This document shows, piece by piece, positions 1 through 4,561 of a stretch of DNA of 7,876 nucleotides. The position numbers and the translations under genes are program-made. The stretch is from the NCBI GenBank assembly GCA_031262565.1, contig JAISHL010000068.1, forward strand, positions 1 to 7,876. The letters run 5' to 3'. The stretch's first letter is position 1, and each line of letters starts with the position of its first letter. Source of the stretch: Candidatus Nomurabacteria bacterium. GTDB taxonomy: Bacteria > Patescibacteriota > Saccharimonadia > Saccharimonadales > Saccharimonadaceae. The notes beneath the pieces are model-generated. The model was not told the DNA's origin. It saw only the letters and a program-made list of their open reading frames with translations, and did no database searches.

Positions 1-1
1 A

Positions 2-682
2 ATTGTCAAAGAACCCGCACCCGAAAAAAATAATACAGCAAATTATGATCCCAACGACGAAGAATACATTTATGCCCATAAGGATGAAAGGCGTATTCAT
101 CGTGCAAGAGTCACCGTTAATGGTCGTCAATATAATCGTGAATATTATGGTGCTACCATTAGAACCGAAAAGAGTGGAATCGGTCGCATTGCAGCTAAAC
201 TTCTTGGACTAGATATGAATAAGGATCTAAAAATGCATAGTGATGAGTATTTAGAGGTTCAAGGAGAATATGATCGAATTGATAGGGAGTTTGCGGAAGA
301 GAATCTGGCTGCGTTTAAGAGATTGAGATCAGGGAATCATAATTTTTCGCATTATCACACTGCGGGCATACCACTGAAACAGTATAATCCAGGGTTTGAC
401 TATACAGAGATAGTTCAGAGAGATAGGCAACCATTACCTGTGGTAGAGGCAGGGGTTGCCAATGAGTGGGATTTTCCAGATGCAATTAAGTTTGCTTCTG
501 AAGAAGAATATTTGCGTGATTTTGCCAATGTCCCTAAGGAAAATATACCAGCAATTCGCAAAAAATATAACATTCCCGATGACGCTAAATTTGTATGGGC
601 GCTTATCGGTGGGCGCGAAGTGCGCGTGAATGTATCGACAGACGATTTTGGAACGGTTTTAGATGATGATAATGAAGCGTAG
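2..682 (+). CDS. Hypothetical protein, 3' part only (start lies before the window)
   Basis: I do not recognise this gene. The frame is open from the first full codon of the window to a TAG at 680-682, giving 226 visible residues. The true start lies upstream: an ATG at 215 is only an internal methionine, because the same frame continues without a stop through 2-214 and the protein keeps its character there. The visible part is hydrophilic and charged, with no membrane segment or signal peptide. An acidic and asparagine-rich opening is followed by a basic stretch (around HKDERRIHRARVTVNGRQ), then a glutamate-rich helical region, a more aromatic region with several tyrosines, and a C-terminal part with a short beta-like run (FVWALIGGREVRVNV) before an acidic tail (DDDNEA). 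It looks like a soluble cytoplasmic protein. It converges on comM with a shared terminator between them, so it is not in an operon with anything to its right. Confidence 0.8.
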   Translation: MVKEPAPEKNNTANYDPNDEEYIYAHKDERRIHRARVTVNGRQYNREYYGATIRTEKSGIGRIAAKLLGLDMNKDLKMHSDEYLEVQGEYDRIDREFAEENLAAFKRLRSGNHNFSHYHTAGIPLKQYNPGFDYTEIVQRDRQPLPVVEAGVANEWDFPDAIKFASEEEYLRDFANVPKENIPAIRKKYNIPDDAKFVWALIGGREVRVNVSTDDFGTVLDDDNEA

Positions 683-690
683 TTAGAATA

Positions 691-722
691 AAAACGCCCT
701 GATTTTGTTGTTCGGGCGTTTT
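691..722. terminator. Bidirectional rho-independent terminator between convergent genes
   Basis: AAAACGCCC (691-699) pairs perfectly with GGGCGTTTT (714-722) around a 14-nt loop. The A-run on one side and T-run on the other make it usable from both strands. It starts 8 bases after the left-hand stop codon, and its right arm overlaps the last two bases of the comM stop codon (721-723), so one element serves both genes. Confidence 0.8.
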
Positions 723-2208
723 AATTTTGTCGATATTGCAACGCCTCTGCCACATCAGCGGTAGTGATATTGTCATGACCAGCGAGATCAGCGATTGTGC
801 GGGCGACGCGCAGGGTTTTGAAATAACTGCGAGCAGACAGGTTTAGTTTATCGGAAGCAGTGTCGAGCAGGGCTTTCGCTGGTGTGTCTAAGTTGGCGAT
901 TTTTTCGAGTTGCTTATTCGTCAGAGCGGAATTTGGTCGTTTCTGGCGCTTGATTTGGAGATTGCGCGCGGTGACAATTTGTTTTAGCCACTCTTGACCG
1001 TGCGGTTTGTCGGCGGTTTTTGTGAACAGTTTTTCGCGTTCAACTCTGGCGACAGGAATTATCATGTCAATGCGATCTAGCAGCGGTCCAGATAAGCGCT
1101 TCTGATAATTCGCGATAGATACTTGCGAACAGATGCAAGCCTGTTTGTCATCGCCAAGATAGCCACAAGGGCAGGGATTTTGTGTCGCCACCAGCATAAA
1201 ATGCGCTGGGTAGGTAGTTTTTCCAGAGGCGCGCGAGATTGAAATTGTGCGGTCTTCTAGTGGTTGACGGAGAGCTTCGAGCGATGTTCGCGGAAATTCG
1301 GGAATCTCGTCCAAAAACAGCACGCCGTTGTGTGCCAGAGAAATCTCGCCTGGCTTAACTTTTGATCCGCCACCGATCAGGGCAACAAACGAAGCCGTGT
1401 GATGTGGCGCGCGAAAAGGTCGATCGGTGATAATTTTGTCGGTTTCGCCCGCCAGCGAATAAATTTTAGTCGTCTCAAAAATCTCGTTTTCTGCAAGTGG
1501 CGGCAGAAGTTCGGGCAAAGATTTGGCGAGCATAGTTTTGCCAGCGCCGGGTGGACCAGTGAATAATAAATTGTGATGACCAGCGGCAGCGATGATCAGC
1601 GCACGCTTGGCAGATTCTTGCCCGCGAATATCGTCTATTAGTAGGGTAGAAATTGTATTATTTTCTACAACAGTTTTAGGGATTGGTTGTATGAGCTTTT
1701 CGCCGATTAAGTGTAAAATCACTTCGGTGAGCGTTGTAGCTCCAACAACATTTATGCCGCTAATTAAAGTCGCTTGCTCGGCATTTTTTCGCGGTAAAAT
1801 AATAGTTTCGCAACCGTTGCGACGCGCGCATTCCGTTAGAGAAATCACGCCGTTTATTGGGCGCAATTCGCCGTTTAGTGATAGTTCGCCAGCGAATAAA
1901 ACTTTCTCCAAGCTTTGTTGTCGCAATTGACCGCTGGCGGCTAAAATTGAAATTGCAATAGGTAAGTCCAGATGAGAGCCTTCTTTTGCAAGATTGGCTG
2001 GCGCTAGGTTGATCGTGATCCGCTTGGCGGGGAAGGTTAACTCAGAGTTGGAAATAGCCGCTCGCACGCGTTCGCGAGATTCGCCGACCGCCTTATCTGC
2101 TAAACCAACAATGTTAAACGCTGGTAGTCCTTTGGTCGTGTCGCACTCCACTGTGACTAACTCGCCGTCAAAACCCACCGAGACCGCCGTTAAAACTCTT
2201 GAAATCAT
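721..2208 (-). CDS. comM: ComM/YifB family AAA+ ATPase (magnesium chelatase-like)
   Basis: This is a full-length 495-aa member of the ComM/YifB family. ComM is known as a hexameric DNA branch-migration helicase that helps integrate incoming single-stranded DNA during natural transformation; despite family names it is not a chlorophyll enzyme. Residues about 20-150 form the N-terminal ChlI/Lon-S5-like domain. The AAA+ domain follows with Walker A GPPGAGKT (218-225), Walker B VLFLDE (296-301, D300/E301), sensor-type ATQNPCPCG (341-349) and LDRID (377-381, R379 a candidate arginine finger). The C-terminal magnesium-chelatase helical domain covers about 400-492. C346/C348 and C358/C360 form the paired CxC motif usual in this family. 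An in-frame TAG lies two codons before the ATG, so this is the first possible start. There is no Shine-Dalgarno; a TATAAT ends 6 nt upstream, implying a leaderless mRNA. Divergent from ssrA. Confidence 0.95.
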   Translation of the reverse strand: MISRVLTAVSVGFDGELVTVECDTTKGLPAFNIVGLADKAVGESRERVRAAISNSELTFPAKRITINLAPANLAKEGSHLDLPIAISILAASGQLRQQSLEKVLFAGELSLNGELRPINGVISLTECARRNGCETIILPRKNAEQATLISGINVVGATTLTEVILHLIGEKLIQPIPKTVVENNTISTLLIDDIRGQESAKRALIIAAAGHHNLLFTGPPGAGKTMLAKSLPELLPPLAENEIFETTKIYSLAGETDKIITDRPFRAPHHTASFVALIGGGSKVKPGEISLAHNGVLFLDEIPEFPRTSLEALRQPLEDRTISISRASGKTTYPAHFMLVATQNPCPCGYLGDDKQACICSQVSIANYQKRLSGPLLDRIDMIIPVARVEREKLFTKTADKPHGQEWLKQIVTARNLQIKRQKRPNSALTNKQLEKIANLDTPAKALLDTASDKLNLSARSYFKTLRVARTIADLAGHDNITTADVAEALQYRQN

Positions 2209-2214
2209 AAGCTA

Positions 2215-2243
2215 ATTATATCGCTTATGGACGAAAAAATCAA
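2215..2243 (-). promoter_or_regulatory. comM promoter, predicted leaderless
   Basis: On the minus strand, TTGATT (2243-2238) is followed after exactly 17 bp by a perfect TATAAT (2220-2215). Six bases later comes the A of the comM ATG (2208), just where transcription would be expected to start. The mRNA should have no 5' leader. Confidence 0.75.
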
Positions 2244-2256
2244 AATATGATAAAAT
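2228..2256 (+). promoter_or_regulatory. ssrA promoter with extended -10
   Basis: The -10 is TAAAAT (2251-2256), preceded by TG at 2248-2249, giving an extended -10. A 4-of-6 match to TTGACA (TGGACG, 2228-2233) lies 17 bp upstream. Transcription should start near 2263, leaving a leader of about 6 nt to be removed by RNase P at 2269. It is interlocked with the opposing comM promoter: this -35 lies in the comM promoter's spacer. Confidence 0.65.
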
Positions 2257-2268
2257 AGAAGTGTTCGT

Positions 2269-2656
2269 GGGGCTGAATTTGTTTCGACGAATGGAATTTA
2301 ACAGATTGATCTATCGAGCAGTTGATTACTTTACAATCTACAATAAATGCAAAATCAAGCATTTTAGCAAAAGTTAAGGCGTTTTTTGCGCCTCAAATGG
2401 CTTTTGCGCCAGTTGTCGCTTAGTTTTGACAACCATCTAGGACTCAAGGCGGCGTAGAGTCTTACGGTGTTATATTACGACGCTCAGTTTGTTTGCGGTT
2501 TTACAGCGCAGGCAAATGAAAACTAGCTGTAAATTTGATACGCTGAACTTTGCTATCGTCCATGCGGCGCGTCAAATATTCTGACAATAGATAGGCTTCG
2601 TAAACGGTCAATAGGTTACCATTCGGACGCGGGGTCAGTACCCGCCAGCTCCACCA
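2269..2656 (+). ncRNA. ssrA: Transfer-messenger RNA (tmRNA), ssrA
   Basis: tmRNA rescues ribosomes stalled on broken mRNAs. It acts as an alanine tRNA, then supplies a short reading frame that tags the product for proteolysis. The 388-nt mature molecule starts with GGGGCTG (2269-2275), which pairs with CAGCTCC (2646-2652) to form the acceptor stem with one G-U pair. Discriminator A2653 and an encoded CCA (2654-2656) follow. The segment from GGACGCGGG to the CCA closely matches the known E. coli 3' end, and TTCGAC near the 5' end is also a family hallmark. The T-stem is GCGGG/CCCGC (2629-2633/2641-2645), but its loop GTCAGTA departs from the usual TTCRANY. The region between tag and 3' end has several short inverted repeats (for example GACTC/GAGTC) fitting pseudoknots. 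It is a one-piece, unpermuted tmRNA with its own promoter and terminator. Confidence 0.96.
2379..2423 (+). other. tmRNA proteolysis-tag reading frame (inside ssrA)
   Basis: Within ssrA an open frame reads AFFAPQMAFAPVVA and ends with TAG (2421-2423). The hydrophobic, alanine-rich end fits a tmRNA tag. The first codon is uncertain: GCG at 2379 is the usual alanine resume codon, but AAG at 2376 is possible, since bases AAGTT just before it resemble the resume-site context known in E. coli (A at -4, G at -3). The tag would then have 15 residues starting with K. The end, VVA, differs from the common LAA. Confidence 0.75.
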
Positions 2657-2666
2657 AAATTATTAC

Positions 2667-2693
2667 ATAGATCAGCTAACTGGTCTATTTTTT
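2667..2693 (+). terminator. Rho-independent terminator of ssrA
   Basis: ATAGATCAG (2667-2675) pairs with CTGGTCTAT (2680-2688) over 9 bp with one G-U pair and a 4-nt CTAA loop. A run of six T (2688-2693) follows. It begins 10 nt after the tmRNA CCA end. Confidence 0.88.
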
Positions 2694-2720
2694 ATGGCTT
2701 TAATTATAAAAATAAGCATC

Positions 2721-2754
2721 AAAAAACGGTCGTCCGCGAGAATGAAACGACCGT
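2721..2754 (-). terminator. Rho-independent terminator, minus strand
   Basis: ACGGTCGT and ACGACCGT (plus-strand positions 2726-2733 and 2747-2754) form an 8-bp stem with a 13-nt loop, extendable by two G-U pairs. Read on the minus strand it is followed directly by six T (2726-2721). On the plus strand no T-run follows, so it works leftward. No protein gene on that strand needs it, which is one reason to propose the small RNA. Confidence 0.65.
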
Positions 2755-2795
2755 ATACGAGAATTTATAAGTTTTGTTTGTTTTTGCTTTGTGCC

Positions 2796-2824
2796 ACTTC
2801 TGAATAACTTTTTTATTCAGAAGT
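2796..2824. repeat. 12-bp perfect inverted repeat
   Basis: ACTTCTGAATAA (2796-2807) and TTATTCAGAAGT (2813-2824) are exact reverse complements separated by CTTTT. No T-run follows on either strand, so it is not a terminator. In my reading it is the 5' hairpin of the minus-strand RNA; it could instead be an operator next to the promoter at 2832-2860. Confidence 0.8.
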
Positions 2825-2831
2825 TACCTCT

Positions 2832-2860
2832 ATAATAGCACAACAAAATGCTTATGTGAA
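2832..2860 (-). promoter_or_regulatory. Minus-strand promoter of the candidate small RNA
   Basis: TTCACA (2860-2855, 5 of 6 to TTGACA) and TATTAT (2837-2832, 5 of 6 to TATAAT) are separated by exactly 17 bp on the minus strand. The plus strand reads a perfect TATAAT here (2831-2836) but has no usable -35 at 2808-2813, so the leftward direction is preferred. Confidence 0.6.
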
Positions 2861-2918
2861 TACCCTAAACAACGTATTTTTTACTACAACTATTGCGGTT
2901 GTGGAAAACTTTCGTGCA

Positions 2919-2946
2919 TTGATGATAGATATTTTCTTGATACATA
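2919..2946 (+). promoter_or_regulatory. Weak candidate promoter for the 128-aa gene
   Basis: TTGATG (2919-2924) and TACATA (2941-2946) are 16 bp apart, and the ATG follows after 4 bases. The -10 match is poor (3 of 6). It is listed because a start site at the ATG would fit the leaderless pattern of the neighbours and there is no Shine-Dalgarno. The alternative is the TATAAT at 2831-2836, which would give a leader of about 108 nt. Confidence 0.25.
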
Positions 2947-2950
2947 TGTT

Positions 2951-3337
2951 ATGACGACACGGAAGGATGGCATTCGCGTTAGGCAATTAGAGACTACACG
3001 AGAAATTGCGCTAGAGCAATGGATCGTGACGAATCCGATTCAAATAAAAGGTGATTACCCGAATAATTACATGTTGTCTAATGAAACGTTTATTGAAAAG
3101 TATGATAGAACCGACATTGATGGCGTATATCAAGCAAAAAATGTTGCGCGAATTATTAAAAACGATATTGGAGCGCCAGTTGAAATTATGGCGCCGTGGG
3201 GCTGGTTGCAACGTGGCGACGAAAATTGCTATTTTGAAGTTGACTATAATCCAGACAATATTGACGAGATCGGAAGCGATCGTTATATAATTAGCGAGAA
3301 CGATTTTGCTACATATAAAATGAAAATGCCAGAATAA
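2951..3337 (+). CDS. Small hypothetical protein, PGDYG-like
   Basis: This 128-aa soluble protein has no signal peptide or membrane segment. Two stretches resemble, by eye, the short PGDYG-type domain found in many phage and bacterial small proteins: residues about 23-53 (WIVTNP, then KGDYPNNYMLS, then a TFIEKYD-like end) and, more loosely, about 76-123 (APWGWLQRGDENCYFEV, then YIISENDFATYK). It may therefore be a tandem pair. The biochemical role of such proteins is unknown, so I give no function. ATG 2951 is the only standard start: the frame stays open upstream to a TGA at 2801, but that stretch has no ATG, GTG or TTG. No Shine-Dalgarno is visible. The gene stands alone, with the candidate small RNA diverging on its left and a hairpin at its end. 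A weakly conserved accessory gene is as likely as a core one. Confidence 0.72.
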   Translation: MTTRKDGIRVRQLETTREIALEQWIVTNPIQIKGDYPNNYMLSNETFIEKYDRTDIDGVYQAKNVARIIKNDIGAPVEIMAPWGWLQRGDENCYFEVDYNPDNIDEIGSDRYIISENDFATYKMKMPE

Positions 3338-3348
3338 AAAGCATTTTT
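3323..3348 (+). terminator. Possible terminator at the end of the 128-aa gene
   Basis: AAAATGC (3323-3329) pairs with GCATTTT (3341-3347) over 7 bp, followed by one more T. The 11-nt loop contains the TAA stop codon (3335-3337). The stem is AT-rich and the T-run short, so efficiency is doubtful. Confidence 0.4.
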
Positions 3349-3479
3349 ACTACGTTTTTCAAACTAAATATTACAAAAATACAACGTTAACTAAAATATA
3401 AAATCAGATTATAAAAAATCGCTCAATCTGTTATAAAAAGATAAATGTAAAAATTACAATAAAATCGGCTAAAAAGTTA
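3349..3479. other. Very AT-rich intergenic stretch, possible UP element
   Basis: These 131 bases are strongly A/T-rich with repeated A-tracts and no plausible coding frame. A weak inverted repeat CAGATT/AATCTG lies near 3404-3431. The part directly upstream of the TTGACA at 3480 is rich in A-tracts, as in UP elements that boost promoters of abundant RNAs. I see nothing else here. Confidence 0.4.
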
Positions 3480-3508
3480 TTGACATAAACGCATTAGTTT
3501 GCTAAACT
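3480..3508 (+). promoter_or_regulatory. Near-consensus housekeeping promoter
   Basis: A perfect TTGACA (3480-3485) is followed after exactly 17 bp by TAAACT (3503-3508, 4 of 6). This is the best -35 in the window and has an A-tract region upstream. Transcription should start near 3515. No protein start follows for about 500 bases, so the product is probably an untranslated RNA or a very long leader. Confidence 0.75.
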
Positions 3509-3510
3509 AA
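3494..3510. promoter_or_regulatory. Palindromic operator candidate over the -10
   Basis: TTAGTTT (3494-3500) and AAACTAA (3504-3510) are exact reverse complements around GCT, a 17-bp dyad that completely covers the -10 element. Such placement is typical of a repressor site that blocks RNA polymerase. The binding protein is unknown, and an AT-rich dyad of this length could still be chance. Confidence 0.45.
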
Positions 3511-3616
3511 ATACAAGCTTTTACAAAAATAAAAAATCACGCTTGAGCTAAGCTCGCGGATAACAAAAAACAAAAATAAAAGCTCGCACATTAAAGAATA
3601 ATACTGACCTGAATCG

Positions 3617-3696
3617 CTGCGTAGAGCAAAGCTCCGTGGCTGATGGATCTATTATATTTGAAACGCAGACCAATAAGACGTTGTCATGTAATAGAT
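3617..3696 (+). repeat. Crossing helices, predicted pseudoknot in the candidate RNA
   Basis: CTGCGT (3617-3622) pairs with ACGCAG (3663-3668). ATCTATTATAT (3647-3657) pairs with ATGTAATAGAT (3686-3696) over 11 bp with one G-U pair. The arms interleave, so both helices together form a pseudoknot. The first encloses the small GAGC-AAA-GCTC hairpin. AACG (3662-3665) with CGTT (3679-3682) is a competing pair. Confidence 0.5.
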
Positions 3697-3710
3697 TTTC
3701 GTGGCAGGGC

Positions 3711-3771
3711 TGGTAGCAAGATATATGCGAAAATCGTTGAACAAAGTAGAGATTTAATCGCGTTGCTACCA
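3711..3771 (+). repeat. Long stem-loop in the candidate RNA
   Basis: TGGTAGCAA (3711-3719) pairs perfectly with TTGCTACCA (3763-3771). Inside, GCGAAAATC (3727-3735) pairs with GATTT (3751-3755) and TCGC (3758-3761), with an AA bulge between the two parts. A 7-against-1 internal loop separates the helices and a 15-nt loop caps them. This is the strongest local structure in the region. Confidence 0.65.
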
Positions 3772-4014
3772 TTCTGCTACGAACGCGTTGAGCGTAAAAA
3801 TTACCTCTGAGAGTAGGAAATTTCAGCTCCGCGGTGTGCTCCCCAATAAGGAGCGGTCAGTGAAAGGCCACTCTGGTCTCAACTAAGACTATCGTGACTC
3901 GCGCCCAGTTATATACATTTTGTGGCGGATGAGTTTGTCGCAATGACTTCACGAATACTCTATGATGCCAGAGGGCCTCTTCTCAATATAATAGACGAGG
4001 TTGTAGTTAAATTG

Positions 4015-4023
4015 TGTTAAAAT
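4015..4023 (+). promoter_or_regulatory. Extended -10 promoter of the membrane protein gene
   Basis: TGTTAAAAT has TG at 4015-4016 and TAAAAT at 4018-4023. The ATG at 4031 starts 7 bases after it, implying a leaderless mRNA. No good -35 was seen. A second perfect TATAAT (3987-3992) lacks a -35 and would give a leader of about 30 nt; it is a possible alternative. Confidence 0.6.
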
Positions 4024-4030
4024 AGTGTCT

Positions 4031-4441
4031 ATGAAACGTAGAATACCTTTGACGGTTGCTCTTGCTGGACTGATAGTGTCGGCGTTGGGGCTTTTTTTAA
4101 TGTTGAATTTAACGAGTCCGTTTAAGGCGGGATCTTTCGGAATATTGGTGGTTTTTGCACTGGTTTATATTATGACTTTTTCGGTCGCGATATTTTTACA
4201 GAGGTTTTTGAAGGTGGTATATAGACTCATTATCCCAGCTAGGAAAACTGCGACGAACAATGAATATATCGAAGCGTTGTCGCAACGACGAGTTAATCTA
4301 ATAATTGCCACGCTAAGTTTTGTGCCGATCTTTATCTTATCTATGAATTCAATCGGACAGATAAATATTTTTGATGTTGTGTTAATTACTATAATTGAAG
4401 GACTTGTAATTTTCTGGATTATGCGAAAAACTGCAAAATAG
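4031..4441 (+). CDS. Four-helix integral membrane protein, unknown function
   Basis: I do not recognise this 136-aa protein. It has four hydrophobic segments at about residues 5-26, 36-57, 88-106 and 112-131. A basic start (MKRR) and a polar, charged stretch between helices 2 and 3 (about 58-87, with RKTATNNEY and LSQRR) suggest, by the positive-inside rule, that both ends and the middle loop face the cytoplasm. No catalytic motif is visible. I chose ATG 4031 over an in-frame GTG at 4025 because the -10 element ends at 4023, which puts the GTG upstream of the expected transcription start. An in-frame TAG at 4004 limits any extension. It lies 120 bp before the gene pair at 4562-7876 on the same strand but that pair has its own promoter. 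A role with the coupling ATPase is only an inference from position. Confidence 0.8.
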   Translation: MKRRIPLTVALAGLIVSALGLFLMLNLTSPFKAGSFGILVVFALVYIMTFSVAIFLQRFLKVVYRLIIPARKTATNNEYIEALSQRRVNLIIATLSFVPIFILSMNSIGQINIFDVVLITIIEGLVIFWIMRKTAK

Positions 4442-4546
4442 CAGATTAAAATGCTGAACTTTTTACAACATTTTTAACAAAAAACAGAGTGGCGGTTGAA
4501 TAAATTTTGTATTCACTATATAAACTAGTCAAAATGAATATGTTTG

Positions 4547-4555
4547 TGATATAAT
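4547..4555 (+). promoter_or_regulatory. Extended -10 promoter of the secretion-like operon
   Basis: TGATATAAT has TG at 4547-4548 and a perfect TATAAT at 4550-4555. The ATG at 4562 follows after 6 bases, implying leaderless transcription. A 4-of-6 -35 (TAGTCA, 4526-4531) lies 18 bp upstream. A 6-bp inverted repeat TGAATA/TATTCA (4497-4502/4510-4515) just upstream might be an operator. I saw no clear terminator between 4442 and here. Confidence 0.7.
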
Positions 4556-4561
4556 TTATAT

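Larger units (their letters stand above)
2721..2825 (-). ncRNA. Candidate small RNA, about 105 nt, minus strand
   Basis: I do not recognise this RNA; it is proposed from signals alone. On the minus strand a promoter (TTCACA-17-TATTAT, 2860-2832) predicts a start near 2825. The RNA would open with a perfect 12-bp hairpin (2824-2813 paired with 2807-2796, 5-nt loop) beginning at its second base. An A-rich, apparently single-stranded linker of about 40 nt follows (2795-2755). It ends in a rho-independent terminator with an 8-bp stem and six T (2754-2721). No credible reading frame is present. It converges on ssrA, with 27 bp between the two terminators, and is divergent from the gene at 2951. 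Promoter, 5' hairpin and terminator in the correct order and spacing make chance less likely, but no homology supports it. A regulatory role would be a guess. Confidence 0.55.
3515..3985 (+). ncRNA. Candidate large structured RNA, about 470 nt, class unknown
   Basis: No convincing protein is encoded on either strand between about 3515 and 4017, yet base composition rises sharply from the AT-rich flank and inverted repeats are dense. Helices seen: CGC/GAGC hairpin (3540-3558); GAGC-AAA-GCTC (3624-3634); CTGCGT/ACGCAG (3617-3622/3663-3668) crossing an 11-bp helix (3647-3657/3686-3696), a possible pseudoknot; a 9-bp helix closing a second helix (3711-3771); ACGC/GCGT (3783-3795); GCTCC/GGAGC (3838-3854); AGTG/CACT (3859-3872); GTCT/AGAC (3876-3889); ACTC/GAGT with CGCC/GGCG (3897-3934). 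I looked for the hallmarks of RNase P RNA and SRP RNA and did not find them. The raiA RNA and other ornate RNAs reported from CPR genomes are possible, but I cannot confirm this. The 3' end is approximate, as no clear terminator was seen; it could also be a leader of the gene at 4031. Confidence 0.6.

Noticed and set aside
3..212. A 69-codon frame at the left edge
   Set aside because: It overlaps the open frame of the partial gene at 2-682, which runs through with a consistent protein character. The 69-codon frame has no such continuity and is a shadow.
1592..2215. Two plus-strand ORFs opposite comM
   Set aside because: They lie wholly or almost wholly antisense to a full-length conserved gene and show no domain-like features.
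2831..2836. Plus-strand TATAAT as main promoter of the 128-aa gene
   Set aside because: No -35 match at 2808-2813, and the same bases form a better-spaced promoter on the minus strand. It is not fully excluded.
3548..3772. A 74-codon minus-strand ORF in the structured RNA region
   Set aside because: It has no promoter or ribosome site, a cysteine- and histidine-scattered composition without motifs, and coincides with RNA helices.
3970..3984. AGAGGGCCTCT as terminator of the structured RNA
   Set aside because: The stem is only 4 bp with a 3-nt loop and is followed by TCTC, not a T-run.
3515..3985. RNase P RNA or SRP RNA as identity of the structured region
   Set aside because: I found neither the GAGGAAAGTCC/ACAGAAA-type RNase P signatures nor the SRP GGTCAGG...GGAAGGAAGCAG-type loop.
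4025..4030. GTG 4025 as start of the membrane protein
   Set aside because: It lies only 1 nt after the -10 element, upstream of the expected transcript start; ATG 4031 fits.
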